The notes below the pieces were generated by a model. It was not told the DNA's origin, did not search any database, and saw only the letters and a program-made list of their open reading frames with translations. Shown here one piece after another: positions 50,990 through 60,311 of a DNA stretch of 64,000 nucleotides; position 1 is the first letter of the stretch; each line of letters starts with the position of its first letter. Position numbers and translations under genes: made by a program. Origin of the DNA: Mucilaginibacter aquariorum (lineage in GTDB: Bacteria; Bacteroidota; Bacteroidia; Sphingobacteriales; Sphingobacteriaceae); the NCBI RefSeq assembly GCF_024498135.1, contig NZ_JANHOH010000005.1, positions 1 to 64,000 on the forward strand. The letters are read 5' to 3'.

Positions 50990-52567
50990 TTAAAGATGCT
51001 TTACCTGGTAACTCCGGGTTAAAAAGCCGGCGCATAAAAGAAATGCATTAATGCAAATGATAATAAGGATGTATAAACCCGCATTATTATGGGTTAAACT
51101 GCCCAGGTAATCTGCCACATCTACCTTATTTATAATGGCGTAGGTGAGCATAAAAAACATCACCTCAAATAGTTTTTTGCCACCGCTTAATATCCCTAAT
51201 GTTGCAGCGAGTGAAACAATAAAGATAGAGCCGTTAACGATATTTATAATGGCATAACCGTTTAAGGCCGCGGCATTGCGCAATAGTACGGGCAGCGCTA
51301 ATACAAGAGCTAATAATATGCCGGCAAAAATTTGCGCTGGCAGCATACGTTGCAAAGGTTTGTACGATGCGTAAGCGAAGTAATGCACACGATTGGTTTT
51401 CTCTTTGGTGACCAGGTCAGACCAGCGTGTTACCTGCAAAAACAGCAGTATAGGCAGCATATAAGTATAGGCAATAGGTAAGGGTGCTATAAACATGGCT
51501 ATCCATAAACCTGCATTAAGCAGCCAAAGCCATTTATTCCCTTGCCGTACCAGCAGTAATAATTCTGTTTTGATGAACGGGAATATACCGTAGTTAAAAA
51601 CAAGGGGCGGCATGGTTTGGCGGGTGATGCCTGCCGGGTTGATGGTTAATTTATCCGCATCCGGTTGCTGTATTACCTTTATTTTCTTTTTACCCGCGGC
51701 CTGCTTAAAATCAAACCGGTGAAAAAACAGGGAAGAGAAATAGGTAAGCGCTAACCCAAGGCTTATCCATAAAACACGACTAAATATAAACACTGCCGAC
51801 CAACTGATACCATCCCAAACGAAGGGCTTGTATTTGCGGTGCCCGTTAAAAATAAAGCCGAACGATACATCTTTAATGCTCTCGTGAAACTGCAAGTTAA
51901 TTTGGCTGGTGATGCTTTTTGTGATGAGGCTTAACCCAAACGGATCAAATACACCACTGGGGTTATCCCCGCCTTTTGTTTTGATAAGGGACATTGTCAT
52001 CCCGCATAAAAAAAAGTAAATGATGAATTGCAGGATGCTGCGTTTGCCCAAAAATACCTCGGCTACCACTGCCAGCGATGCCACTACGAATAACGCGGGT
52101 ACCGCGAAGAACAGATAGGGCAAAACAAAGTTTGACAGGATAAAGGGAAAGCCCGTACCCCGGATAAAAAACAAGATCAAACTTATACTGAATGTACAGC
52201 CGGCAATGGTTAACAATACCAGGTAATTACTTAGCTGTTTACATAATAGATATTTAAAATTGCTGATAGGGGTGGTGGCGATGATCAATCCCACCTCGGT
52301 ATCTATATCTTTTTTAATGCCGCTGTTTACCAGTAAAAAGCCGTAAAAGGATAACATAACGGTAGTCATGATGGCGGATACATATCCCACCCAGGCCGAA
52401 TTATAGGCCCCCTTATAACCCGAAGCGCTTAAAGTAGTATAAGCGGCGCTATCGGGCGGCACAAACGAGTAAGCCGCGTAAACGGTTACCGCCAGCGTTA
52501 TTAAAAACGAGTAGCTGCGGGTGCGCTGCAGGTAATCTGCCTTAATAATATTGTAGATGTATGGCAT
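50990..52567 (-). CDS. ABC transporter permease
   Basis: A 525-residue polytopic protein with about a dozen helices in two halves. It starts YNIIKADYLQRTRSYSFLITL, a common N-terminus of ABC-2-type permeases. A central cytoplasmic part (FFHRFDFKQAAGKKKIKVI) separates the halves. It forms an operon with the ATP-binding protein gene (four bases between). The cargo is unknown; similar pairs export lipids, antibiotics or peptides. Confidence 0.85.
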   Translation of the reverse strand: MPYIYNIIKADYLQRTRSYSFLITLAVTVYAAYSFVPPDSAAYTTLSASGYKGAYNSAWVGYVSAIMTTVMLSFYGFLLVNSGIKKDIDTEVGLIIATTPISNFKYLLCKQLSNYLVLLTIAGCTFSISLILFFIRGTGFPFILSNFVLPYLFFAVPALFVVASLAVVAEVFLGKRSILQFIIYFFLCGMTMSLIKTKGGDNPSGVFDPFGLSLITKSITSQINLQFHESIKDVSFGFIFNGHRKYKPFVWDGISWSAVFIFSRVLWISLGLALTYFSSLFFHRFDFKQAAGKKKIKVIQQPDADKLTINPAGITRQTMPPLVFNYGIFPFIKTELLLLVRQGNKWLWLLNAGLWIAMFIAPLPIAYTYMLPILLFLQVTRWSDLVTKEKTNRVHYFAYASYKPLQRMLPAQIFAGILLALVLALPVLLRNAAALNGYAIINIVNGSIFIVSLAATLGILSGGKKLFEVMFFMLTYAIINKVDVADYLGSLTHNNAGLYILIIICINAFLLCAGFLTRSYQVKHL

Positions 52568-52571
52568 ATGC

Positions 52572-53444
52572 TTAGGCGTTGTTTTGGGTTAAAAACAAGT
52601 AAGCATCCTCTAACGTAGCTTTAACAGGGGCAGATGATGGGGCTGCATGCGCATCGTTACTAATGTAGCGCGTTTTTATCCGGTCGTTTTGGCGGGCTGT
52701 GTCAATTACCTTGTACCGGTTTTTAAATTCGGTAAGGTTGTTATTCTCTAAAAATATCTCAAAGATCTGGCCATCGGCTTGTTTTATAATATCCTGCTGA
52801 TAACCTTTGGTGATCAGCTTGCCACCCTGCATAATAGCAACCTCATCGGCAATGGTCTCAATATCTGATACGATGTGTGATGACAGGATGATGATGCAAT
52901 CCTGCGCCAGGTCGGCAATCAGTTGCCTAAACCGCATCCGCTCTTCGGGATCGAGGCCTACAGTGGGTTCATCAAAAATTAAAACTTTAGGGTCGTTAAG
53001 CAGGGCCTGGGCTATGCCTATGCGTTGTTTCATCCCACCAGAGTAGGTACCAATGGGCCTTTTGGCATCTGCGGTAAGGTTAACACCTTCCAGCAATACA
53101 TCGATACGCTTGCGCAGGCCGGGGCCGCCGACACCTTTCATGGCGGCTATATATTCTAAAAACTCGTAAGCATTAAGGTTGGGGTACACACCAAAATCCT
53201 GCGGCAGGTAGCCCAATACCCGGCGTATGGCATCGGGGTGTTGCACAATATCGGTGCCATCTAAAAACAAACTACCCTGTGTAGGCTTGCTGATAGTGGC
53301 GATAAGCTTCATCAGGGTTGATTTACCAGCCCCGTTTGGGCCAAGCAAACCCAATATCCCCTTATTTATGGTGATGGAGTAATTGCTTAAGGCGGTTTTT
53401 TGTGCGTTATATTGTTTGGAAAGGTTGGTTATTTCTAAGGCCAT
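52572..53444 (-). CDS. ABC transporter ATP-binding protein
   Basis: A 290-residue ATPase. Walker A is LLGPNGAGKSTLMK (about residues 33-46), the Q loop GYLPQDFGVYPNLNAYE, signature YSGGMKQRIGIAQAL, Walker B VLIFDEPTVGLDPEERMRF and the switch His in LSSHIVSDIE. The C-terminal 80 residues are a regulatory tail. Together with the next gene it forms a two-gene exporter. Confidence 0.95.
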   Translation of the reverse strand: MALEITNLSKQYNAQKTALSNYSITINKGILGLLGPNGAGKSTLMKLIATISKPTQGSLFLDGTDIVQHPDAIRRVLGYLPQDFGVYPNLNAYEFLEYIAAMKGVGGPGLRKRIDVLLEGVNLTADAKRPIGTYSGGMKQRIGIAQALLNDPKVLIFDEPTVGLDPEERMRFRQLIADLAQDCIIILSSHIVSDIETIADEVAIMQGGKLITKGYQQDIIKQADGQIFEIFLENNNLTEFKNRYKVIDTARQNDRIKTRYISNDAHAAPSSAPVKATLEDAYLFLTQNNA

Positions 53445-53537
53445 GTGGAGGTTGTATGGTGGCTATGACATGCATATCGCCACCAATGTTACACAAAAAA
53501 GGAAATAAGGCCTAATGGCAGAATTAGGAGGGATTTA

Positions 53538-53907
53538 GCTTGTCCGTCCGCTTAGGTATACGGGAAGTTTGGACAGTGCGGACAGGTAATTAAATGTTCC
53601 TGCGGAGCAAAGACTCTTTTGCGTTATGGATTGGAGCGGATACCGGCCATGTGGCTAATGCCTGCGCAGTATGAGCGCAAAGCCCGGGCCGCAGGTAACG
53701 CCATTAACAATCCATCATGGCAAATTTATTTCGGCACTTCACATGCAGGGTACTTGTCCCGAGAGATCCTGAAACAAGTTTAGGATGACCAAACTCGTAA
53801 CGTCATGCCGAATTTATTTCGGCACCTCACATGCAGGGGTGCTTGTCCCGAGAGATCCTGAAACAAGTTCAGGATGACGGTTTCTCTTGATTCCTGACTC
53901 TAAAATC
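53538..53907. repeat. Long dispersed repeat, copy A
   Basis: From TTGTCCGTCCGCTTAGGTAT to CTCTAAAATC. It contains a 170-bp left part (including ATACCGGCCATGTGGCTAAT) and two copies of a palindromic unit (GTCATGCCGAATTTATTTCG and GAGATCCTGAAACAAGTTCA). Copy B at 56052-56316 has the same order with only one palindromic unit and about 90 percent identity. The right end supplies the stop codon of the DUF4846 gene. No transposase gene is inside. Confidence 0.85.
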
Positions 53908-54655
53908 TTTTCAGATACTTCGCGTCTACCAGTTCCCCGTAGGGTACTTCGGCAACTGTACCCAGGCTAAACCACGGGGAACCATCTTCCAGTACCTGTA
54001 TGTTTTGAGCGGGCATAAAGCTTTGCGCCAAAAGGAACTGCTTTTTATGGGCGCTATTCTCGGTAACATCCATCACTATAAAACAATGGCCCGGCGAGCC
54101 GCCCTTAATAAATACATCGCCGGCTTTAATATCGTTAGGGTTAGTAACCGGTTTTAATTCTTTTTGGAGCGATAACGTACCGGCGTAGGAAAATACAAGG
54201 TTCATGTACCGTAAAAAATTGGGGTAGCTGTAATCTTTTTTGCCTTTAAGCACCCAACGATCATTGGCGTAGCGATAGCCATCGGCATAGTGGATATAAT
54301 CGCATTTAAAGCCGCTGGTAAAGTTAAAGGCTATGGCCTTATAGTTTTTCTGCTGATACAGGTACTCGGCACGCAGGCGCATAACGGCGTCGGCACATTG
54401 TTGCAGGTCCTGGCTGCCAATGCTCATATCAATAACCGCGGCGGTGTAAAGATCAGTGCGGGCAATACTACCTGTGTAAGTTTTGGTATGGGTGCCCGCG
54501 GGCTTAAGCGTTAACGATTGCAGGTAAGCCCCAAAGCTGCCCGGTGCAACGGCAACATGCGTATAGCCTGCTGATGGTTTAAAGCGGGTGTGTACATTAT
54601 CCGCAGGGGTAAATGCCGTTAATGCAAGCAATATAAATGCTAAAATACTCTTCAT
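53900..54655 (-). CDS. DUF4846 domain-containing secreted protein
   Basis: A 251-residue protein with a signal peptide (LAFILLALTAFTPA). The DUF4846 features are GSFGAYLQSLTLKPAG, SQDLQQCADAVMRLRAEYLY, and GGSPGHCFIVMDV near residues 190-202, followed by LLAQSFMPAQNIQVL. The function is not known. The gene starts inside the M23 peptidase gene end (four-base overlap), so cell-envelope metabolism is a plausible context. Its stop codon lies in the tail of repeat copy A. Confidence 0.87.
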   Translation of the reverse strand: MKSILAFILLALTAFTPADNVHTRFKPSAGYTHVAVAPGSFGAYLQSLTLKPAGTHTKTYTGSIARTDLYTAAVIDMSIGSQDLQQCADAVMRLRAEYLYQQKNYKAIAFNFTSGFKCDYIHYADGYRYANDRWVLKGKKDYSYPNFLRYMNLVFSYAGTLSLQKELKPVTNPNDIKAGDVFIKGGSPGHCFIVMDVTENSAHKKQFLLAQSFMPAQNIQVLEDGSPWFSLGTVAEVPYGELVDAKYLKRF

Positions 54656-55389
54656 TTTTTTGTTGATTTAACCAGTTGTTGGTAAGGGTTAAAAGGTACC
54701 GGCAGCCCGTTTACTATCCTGAATGCCGAAAAGTGCAAATGCGTTGGCGAGCGTTTTTTGTAGGCGTTAAGCCCGGTACGACCTACTTCGGCAATTTTTT
54801 GGCCTTGTTTTACTTCATCGCCCGGTTGTACAAATATGGCGCGATTGTGGGCATAGTAACTAAATATGCCCGCCGAAGGATGGTACACCCAAATGAATTT
54901 ACCGCCCCTTAAGGCGCTTGCAGGTTCCCAATCGTTGCTGCAGGAAACCACAATGCCATCTGACACGACCAGTACATCAACCGGTTTAAGGCTGCGGTCG
55001 TCAATGCCGTCCTGATTTTTATCATTGATGAAAATATCATGAGCGGGATGAGCGCTGTGTTTGTTGCCATCTAAATAATTATAACCTTTATCGTTATAGC
55101 CATTGCCGTTTGTGCCGCCAATAGCGCTGGTTTTATAACCTTTAAGCGGGAATACCCAGGGCTGATTTGCAAAAGTTAACTGGCTTCTGTTGAAGTAAGC
55201 GCTGTATATGGCGGCCTTTAATTCAATCAGTTCTGCTTTAAATTGCTTTGCCGCATCTGCCCGTTTAATGGTTCCGTTAAGTACGCGGTTATTAAGCTCG
55301 TTTATTTTTTGACAGATAGATTTTACATCTTGTGCAAAGGCGGGGATAGTAAATAACGCGATTGCGAATATCAGCAGCAGTTTCTTCAT
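54652..55389 (-). CDS. M23 family metallopeptidase
   Basis: A 245-residue secreted protein with signal peptide (LLLIFAIALFTIPAFAQD). The M23 zinc site is present: the HPAHDIFIND segment (first His and Asp ligands) and the THLHFSAFR His-x-His motif near residue 220. The intervening DGIVVSCSNDWEPAS, GQKIAEVGRTG and beta strands form the lysostaphin-type domain. It probably cuts peptidoglycan cross-bridges or acts as an envelope hydrolase. It is translated with the DUF4846 gene. Confidence 0.88.
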   Translation of the reverse strand: MKKLLLIFAIALFTIPAFAQDVKSICQKINELNNRVLNGTIKRADAAKQFKAELIELKAAIYSAYFNRSQLTFANQPWVFPLKGYKTSAIGGTNGNGYNDKGYNYLDGNKHSAHPAHDIFINDKNQDGIDDRSLKPVDVLVVSDGIVVSCSNDWEPASALRGGKFIWVYHPSAGIFSYYAHNRAIFVQPGDEVKQGQKIAEVGRTGLNAYKKRSPTHLHFSAFRIVNGLPVPFNPYQQLVKSTKK

Positions 55390-55453
55390 AATTGGTGTTT
55401 AAATTTATGGAAAAGCAGAGTGGGATGCAATTTTTCATCACTATATTACACTC

Positions 55454-56050
55454 ATGAAAAAAAACCTTATCGCCCTTGTTTTACTGTTTGCTATGTCATT
55501 TGGGTTGAAAGCACAATCGATAACAACAGATGAAGAGTGGGGTAAATTAATAGGATTTCTTTCGGCTGAGCAATGGGACGGGGCAAACAGCCTGTCATTG
55601 CAGTTTTTAAAAAGGATACCTGATGCCAATAAAGATGGGAATGAAGCGGCGGTTTTAAGATATATGTATATTTATTCGGAAGCCGGCCTAATGAATGAAC
55701 AAAAGGTAACAAAGGCAGAGGCACAAAAAAAGGTATCTGCTCATGTTGGGCACAGGGTGGTATTAGCTTCTCACCCCATAACTTCAAAAGAAGGATTTAA
55801 CAGCATACAATTAGTAAATGATAAAACCGATACCCTGATGGTATCGGCCGCGAATAGAAAGGCTACGCAGATATTCAGCTTTGAATATATTTTACCTAAA
55901 AAAGCTTTTCCGTTGGATGAATTTAAAAGCAATGAAGGCAAAGTGTATGAGGTAATAGGCCGTATAAAATCGATAAATGTGGAAGGTAATATGTTTCCGC
56001 GGTTTAAAATATTTATTGATGAGGCAGAAATAAGCCCGAGAGAACAGTAG
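55454..56050 (+). CDS. Secreted protein of unknown function
   Basis: A 198-residue protein with a signal peptide (LIALVLLFAMSFGLKAQS). The mature protein is soluble, with DGANSLSLQFLKRIPDANKD and a C-terminal beta-rich VYEVIGRIKSINVEGNMFPR. The GRIKSINVEG segment resembles OB-like folds, but I do not name a family. It is divergent from the M23 gene by 64 bases and is followed directly by repeat copy B. Confidence 0.72.
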   Translation: MKKNLIALVLLFAMSFGLKAQSITTDEEWGKLIGFLSAEQWDGANSLSLQFLKRIPDANKDGNEAAVLRYMYIYSEAGLMNEQKVTKAEAQKKVSAHVGHRVVLASHPITSKEGFNSIQLVNDKTDTLMVSAANRKATQIFSFEYILPKKAFPLDEFKSNEGKVYEVIGRIKSINVEGNMFPRFKIFIDEAEISPREQ

Positions 56051-56051
56051 T

Positions 56052-56316
56052 GTTGTCCGTCCGCTTAGGTATACGGAAAGTTTGGACAGTGCGGACAGGT
56101 AATTAAATGTTCCTACAGAGCAAATTCGCGTTGGAGCAGATACCGGCCATGTGGCTAATGCCTGTGCAGTATGAGCGTAAAGCCCGGGCCGAAGGTAACG
56201 CCATTAGCAATACGTCATGCCGAATTTATTTCGGCATCTCACATGCACAGGTACTCGCCCCGAGAGATCCTGAAACAAGTTCAGGATGACGGTTTTTCTT
56301 GATTCTTGACTCTAAA
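56052..56316. repeat. Long dispersed repeat, copy B
   Basis: The same element as at 53538-53907, but with a single palindromic unit (CGTCATGCCGAATTTATTTC...CAGGATGACG). It lies two bases after the stop codon of the preceding gene and ends nine bases before the stop codon of the icmF-like gene, so it fills the convergent space. Both copies end in a word of the type GATTCYTGACTCTAAAA. Confidence 0.85.
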
Positions 56317-56324
56317 AGTCTCTA

Positions 56325-59300
56325 CTACATATTCCTTCTATACTGCCCGCCAACCGCATACAGCGCGTTGCTTATTTGCCCTAAGCTGCAATACTTGCAG
56401 GCCTGCATCAGCGCCTCAAAGATGTTATCGCCGGCTATGGCACGCTGCTGCAATTCTTTCAACAGTTCAGGTGCATGCTCTTCGTTCCGTTGCTGAAACA
56501 GGTGCAGGGCCGCTATCTGGAACTGCTTTTCCTCCTCGGTAGCACGGATCACTTCGGATGGTACAATGGTAGGCGACCCCTTTTTGTTAAGAAAAGTATT
56601 TACGCCGATGATAGGGTATTCGCCGGTATGTTTCAAAGTTTCATAGTAAAGCGATTCTTCCTGGATCTTGCTGCGCTGATACATGGTTTCCATAGCGCCC
56701 AGTACACCGCCACGGTCGTTTATAGCTTTAAACTCGGTTAGCACAGCCTGCTCTACCAGGTCAGTTAGTTCTTCTATAATGAAAGCGCCTTGTATAGGGT
56801 TTTCGTTTTTAGCCAAACCAAGCTCACGGTTAATGATGAGCTGTATAGCCATCGCCCTGCGTACCGATTCTTCGGTTGGGGTGGTGATGGCCTCATCGTA
56901 AGCGTTGGTGTGCAACGAATTACAGTTATCGTAAATGGCATACAAAGCCTGCAATGTGGTACGGATATCGTTAAAGTCGATCTCCTGCGCGTGCAACGAG
57001 CGCCCGCTGGTTTGTATATGATATTTAAGCTTCTGTGAGCGATCGTTCCCCTTATACTTGTTCTTGATAGCTTTGGCCCAAATGCGCCTTGCTACGCGGC
57101 CTATAACGCTATATTCAGGGTCGATGCCGTTGCTAAAGAAGAAGGAAAGGTTGGGCGCGAAATCGTCGATATGCATGCCCCGGCTTAGGTAATACTCTAC
57201 ATAAGTAAAACCATTGCTTAGGGTAAAGGCCAACTGCGTAATAGGGTTGGCGCCCGCTTCGGCAATATGGTAGCCCGATATAGATACCGAGTAAAAATTC
57301 CTAACCTTTTGATTAATAAAATACTGCTGGATATCGCCCATCATCCGCAGGGCAAATTCGGTGCTGAAGATGCAGGTGTTTTGTGCCTGATCTTCCTTTA
57401 AAATATCGGCCTGTACGGTACCACGCACGGTGGCAATAGCATAGGTGCGGATCTTCTCGTAAACATCCGCAGGTAAAACCTGATCGCCGGTTAAGCCGAG
57501 GAGCATTAAGCCGAGGCCGTTGTTGCCTATTGGCAGTGAAGAAGCCCCCTCTAAATCTCCCCCGATAGGGGAGACTTTCCTTTCTGGTTCATTTTCTGAT
57601 GACGCCTTTGCGTACACATTCCTTTCAGGTTGCTTATCTAATACCGACTTAATACTATTTACTACACTCGAAACATCGCCTATCACTGCTTCGTTTGTAA
57701 AGCGTATCACTTCAAAACCGTAATAGTTAAGCACTGTCGTTCTTACTTCATCCTGCTCTTTATTAAAGTCGTGATATTTTCCATCGACTTCAATCACCAA
57801 CCCTTTATTTAAACATACAAAATCAGCGATGTAGCCGTCAATGGCATGCTGTCTTCTGATCTTGTAACCGGTTTGTTTATTTCTTAAAAATTGCCAAAGA
57901 ATGTTTTCTGCTTCGGTGGGGTTTTGGCGATGCTCAAGCGAATTAGTTTTTAAAATCTCCCAGATAGTAATATCAGCTGTCTCAAACTTCTCCTTCGCTA
58001 ATGCTTCCTGCTCCCTCTCCTTCGGAGAGGGCTGGGGAGAGGCCCCCTGGTACCTCGGCCTCACCAATCCCTTATCATCATACAGCTCCTTATACTTAGC
58101 CTCTACCAAATGTTCCAGCTTATTTTCGGTGATGTATTTTTCGCATTGCTGATCTATGGCGGCGTTCATGAAGAAACCCAGCAGCATAGGGGCAGGGCCG
58201 TTAATGGTCATGGATACCGATGTACTGGCATGGCAAAGGTCAAACCCCGAATACAGTTTCTTGGCATCATCCAGCGTGGCTATGCTTACGCCCGAGTTAC
58301 CTATTTTACCGTAGATATCCGGCCTTTCGTGCGGGTCTTCACCGTAAAGGGTAACCGAATCAAACGCGGTAGACAACCTGTGCGCCGGCTGACCAAGCGA
58401 TACATAATGGAAACGTTTGTTCGTCCGTTCGGGACCACCCTCTCCGGCAAACATGCGGGTTGGATCTTCACCCTCACGCTTCAGCGGGAATACACCTGCA
58501 GCGTATGGGAATTCGCCCGGTACATTTTCGGTAAGCAGCCAACGCAAAATATCGCCCCATGCCTCGTATTTTGGCAACGAGATCTTAGGCACCTTCAGTT
58601 GCGAAAGCGAGGTATAGTACAAAGGCAGTTTTATCTCTTTATCGCGTACTTTGTAAATGAAGTTTTCGGCTTTGTATTTGGCAACCGTTTCGGGCCATTC
58701 CTTTAACAGACGTTTGCAATCGGCATGCAGGTGGTCTTCCAGGTGGGTGTAAATATCTTGTAGAGACGCGATACTTCGCGTCTTAAATTCCTGTGCATCG
58801 GCGGCCTGCATGGCGGGAGACGCAAGGGGTTGCGTCTCTACGGTTTCAATGGTCCCCTTAACATTAAACATCTGCTGGGCAATCTTACACTGCTCGTTCA
58901 CCCAATTGGTATAGGCCACGCTGCTTTCAGCGATCTCTGCCAGGTACCTTATCCTATCAGGAGGTATAATATAGATCTTCTCCGATTCGCCTTGTTCCCC
59001 CGCACTTCGCACCCCATTCTTCGCACCCTCAAACAGATCCACCCCCGTTTTCGCCTTAACGGTTTTCATGAGGGCGGTAAACAGGGTGTTCATGCCCGGG
59101 TCGTTAAACTGCGATGCCATGGTGCCGTAAACAGGCAGGTCATCATCCTTGGCATCAAAAAGCATATGGTTGCGCTTGTATTGCTTGCGCACATCGCGTA
59201 TGGCATCTAAAGCGCCTCGTTTATCAAATTTATTAAGGGCTACCAGGTCGGCAAAATCCAGCATGTCAATTTTCTCTAACTGGGTTGCCGCGCCAAACTC

Positions 59301-60248
59301 GGGAGTCATTACGTAGAGGGATAGGTCGCAGTAATCGGTTATCATCGTGTCGGATTGACCGATACCTGATGTTTCTACGATCACCATATCGTAACCAGCC
59401 GCTTTGCAAATATCAATAGCTTCCTGCACGTGACCGCTTAAGGCTAAATTAGCCTGACGTGTTGCCAGCGAACGCATATACACCCGCGGATTATTAATGG
59501 CATTCATGCGGATCCTGTCGCCCAATAAGGCACCGCCTGTTTTACGTTTACTGGGGTCAACCGAGATAATGGCTAAGGTTTTATCCGTCTCCATCAAAAA
59601 GCGCCTAACTATCTCATCTACCAGGCTGGATTTACCTGAGCCACCTGTGCCGGTAATGCCGAGGACGGGTGTGTGGAGCGAGGATTGAGGATCGGGGAGC
59701 GTGGATTTGGAGTTGAGGAATGGTGTATGGTTACCTGCTTCTGCTGCCGAAATATGGCGGGCTATCTGTTTTATCTTATCCGCACCCGCACCTAATTCCG
59801 ACTCCGCTACCGAAAAATCGCACTGCATCATCATGTCGTTTATCATACCCTGCAAGCCCATGGTGCGGCCGTCATCGGGCGAGTAGATCTTACTGATGCC
59901 GTAGGCCTGCAACTCGGCAATTTCCTGCGGAAGGAAAACCCCGCCGCCACCGCCGAAGATCTTGATATGCCCCGCGCCACGCTCGGCCAGCAGGTCGTGC
60001 ATGTATTTAAAATACTCTACGTGGCCGCCCTGATAACTGGTAAGGGCAATGCCCTGCACATCCTCCTGTATAGCGCAATTCACCACTTCATCTACACTGC
60101 GGTTATGGCCCAGGTGTATCACCTCGGCACCTGTGCTCTGCAAAATGCGGCGCATAATGTTGATGGTAGCGTCGTGCCCGTCAAATAACGAGGCAGCGGT
60201 AACAAAGCGAATTTTGAACTTAGATTTATAAGGAGCGATGCTTTCCAT
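56325..60248 (-). CDS. icmF: Fused isobutyryl/methylmalonyl-CoA mutase (IcmF type) with an in-frame DUF559 endonuclease domain
   Basis: About 1,307 residues. Order: B12-binding domain (residues 10-140; [17 protein letters not shown] with the cobalt-ligand His25), G-protein chaperone domain (195-430; Walker [10 protein letters not shown] and [11 protein letters not shown]), linker, then acyl-CoA mutase domain (about 510-1307; [19 protein letters not shown] and [20 protein letters not shown]). The enzyme rearranges acyl-CoA carbon skeletons with adenosylcobalamin. Residues 736-904 are an insertion containing a DUF559 domain. Repeat-encoded segments lie at 172-197 and 470-497. The start at 60248 ([10 protein letters not shown]) agrees with the -7 element at 60272-60279; the longer frame to 60284 begins upstream of that element. 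The family usually has about 1,090 residues. Confidence 0.92.
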   Translation of the reverse strand: MESIAPYKSKFKIRFVTAASLFDGHDATINIMRRILQSTGAEVIHLGHNRSVDEVVNCAIQEDVQGIALTSYQGGHVEYFKYMHDLLAERGAGHIKIFGGGGGVFLPQEIAELQAYGISKIYSPDDGRTMGLQGMINDMMMQCDFSVAESELGAGADKIKQIARHISAAEAGNHTPFLNSKSTLPDPQSSLHTPVLGITGTGGSGKSSLVDEIVRRFLMETDKTLAIISVDPSKRKTGGALLGDRIRMNAINNPRVYMRSLATRQANLALSGHVQEAIDICKAAGYDMVIVETSGIGQSDTMITDYCDLSLYVMTPEFGAATQLEKIDMLDFADLVALNKFDKRGALDAIRDVRKQYKRNHMLFDAKDDDLPVYGTMASQFNDPGMNTLFTALMKTVKAKTGVDLFEGAKNGVRSAGEQGESEKIYIIPPDRIRYLAEIAESSVAYTNWVNEQCKIAQQMFNVKGTIETVETQPLASPAMQAADAQEFKTRSIASLQDIYTHLEDHLHADCKRLLKEWPETVAKYKAENFIYKVRDKEIKLPLYYTSLSQLKVPKISLPKYEAWGDILRWLLTENVPGEFPYAAGVFPLKREGEDPTRMFAGEGGPERTNKRFHYVSLGQPAHRLSTAFDSVTLYGEDPHERPDIYGKIGNSGVSIATLDDAKKLYSGFDLCHASTSVSMTINGPAPMLLGFFMNAAIDQQCEKYITENKLEHLVEAKYKELYDDKGLVRPRYQGASPQPSPKEREQEALAKEKFETADITIWEILKTNSLEHRQNPTEAENILWQFLRNKQTGYKIRRQHAIDGYIADFVCLNKGLVIEVDGKYHDFNKEQDEVRTTVLNYYGFEVIRFTNEAVIGDVSSVVNSIKSVLDKQPERNVYAKASSENEPERKVSPIGGDLEGASSLPIGNNGLGLMLLGLTGDQVLPADVYEKIRTYAIATVRGTVQADILKEDQAQNTCIFSTEFALRMMGDIQQYFINQKVRNFYSVSISGYHIAEAGANPITQLAFTLSNGFTYVEYYLSRGMHIDDFAPNLSFFFSNGIDPEYSVIGRVARRIWAKAIKNKYKGNDRSQKLKYHIQTSGRSLHAQEIDFNDIRTTLQALYAIYDNCNSLHTNAYDEAITTPTEESVRRAMAIQLIINRELGLAKNENPIQGAFIIEELTDLVEQAVLTEFKAINDRGGVLGAMETMYQRSKIQEESLYYETLKHTGEYPIIGVNTFLNKKGSPTIVPSEVIRATEEEKQFQIAALHLFQQRNEEHAPELLKELQQRAIAGDNIFEALMQACKYCSLGQISNALYAVGGQYRRNM
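57537..58043 (-). mobile_element. DUF559 insertion in the icmF-like gene
   Basis: A 507-base (169-codon) block within the mutase domain, between host residues RPRYQG and LPIGNNGLG. It starts with [11 protein letters not shown], the translation of a palindromic repeat, and ends with [12 protein letters not shown], the translation of another repeat. The centre is a complete DUF559 (Vsr-like) domain: [25 protein letters not shown] and [13 protein letters not shown], keeping Asp809, Glu820, Asp822 and His826 as candidate catalytic residues. The frame is open through the whole block. Confidence 0.8.
58760..58841 (-). repeat. In-frame palindromic repeat in the icmF-like linker
   Basis: GTAGAGACGC at 58760 and GCGTCTCTAC at 58832 form inverted ends. 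The inside has further self-complementary parts (GAGACGCAAGGGGTTGCGTC). The block is translated as residues 470-497 ([12 protein letters not shown]...RSIASL). The same palindrome at 34413 is intergenic and acts as a terminator. Confidence 0.75.
59658..59735 (-). repeat. In-frame word repeat in the icmF-like B12/G-domain linker
   Basis: Minus-strand words CCTCAACTCC, GATCCTCAATCCTCGCTCC and related pieces are translated as residues 172-197 ([20 protein letters not shown] and HTPVLG). It falls between the B12 domain and the Walker A motif, where length is tolerated. Confidence 0.6.
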
Positions 60249-60271
60249 GCAGGCGGATAATTGATAAAGCA

Positions 60272-60279
60272 CAAAATTA
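60272..60279 (-). promoter_or_regulatory. Bacteroidota -7 element of the icmF-like gene
   Basis: Minus-strand TAATTTTG fits TAnnTTTG and lies 23 bases before the ATG at 60248. It supports this start over the one at 60284. Confidence 0.5.
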
Positions 60280-60311
60280 ATCAATTTGCAGAACTATGCA
60301 TGCATAGTTTT

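Noticed and set aside
56107-56289. 60-residue open frame in repeat copy B
   Set aside because: The same peptide piece in copy A is interrupted by a stop, so an intact gene is unlikely, though the conserved piece is noted in the findings.
57537-58043. The DUF559 block as an intein
   Set aside because: It lacks an N-terminal Cys/Ser, a C-terminal His-Asn and a following Cys/Ser/Thr. No splicing motifs are visible.
60249-60311. Cobalamin riboswitch before the B12-dependent mutase
   Set aside because: The spacer is only 63 bases and has no B12-box-like sequence.
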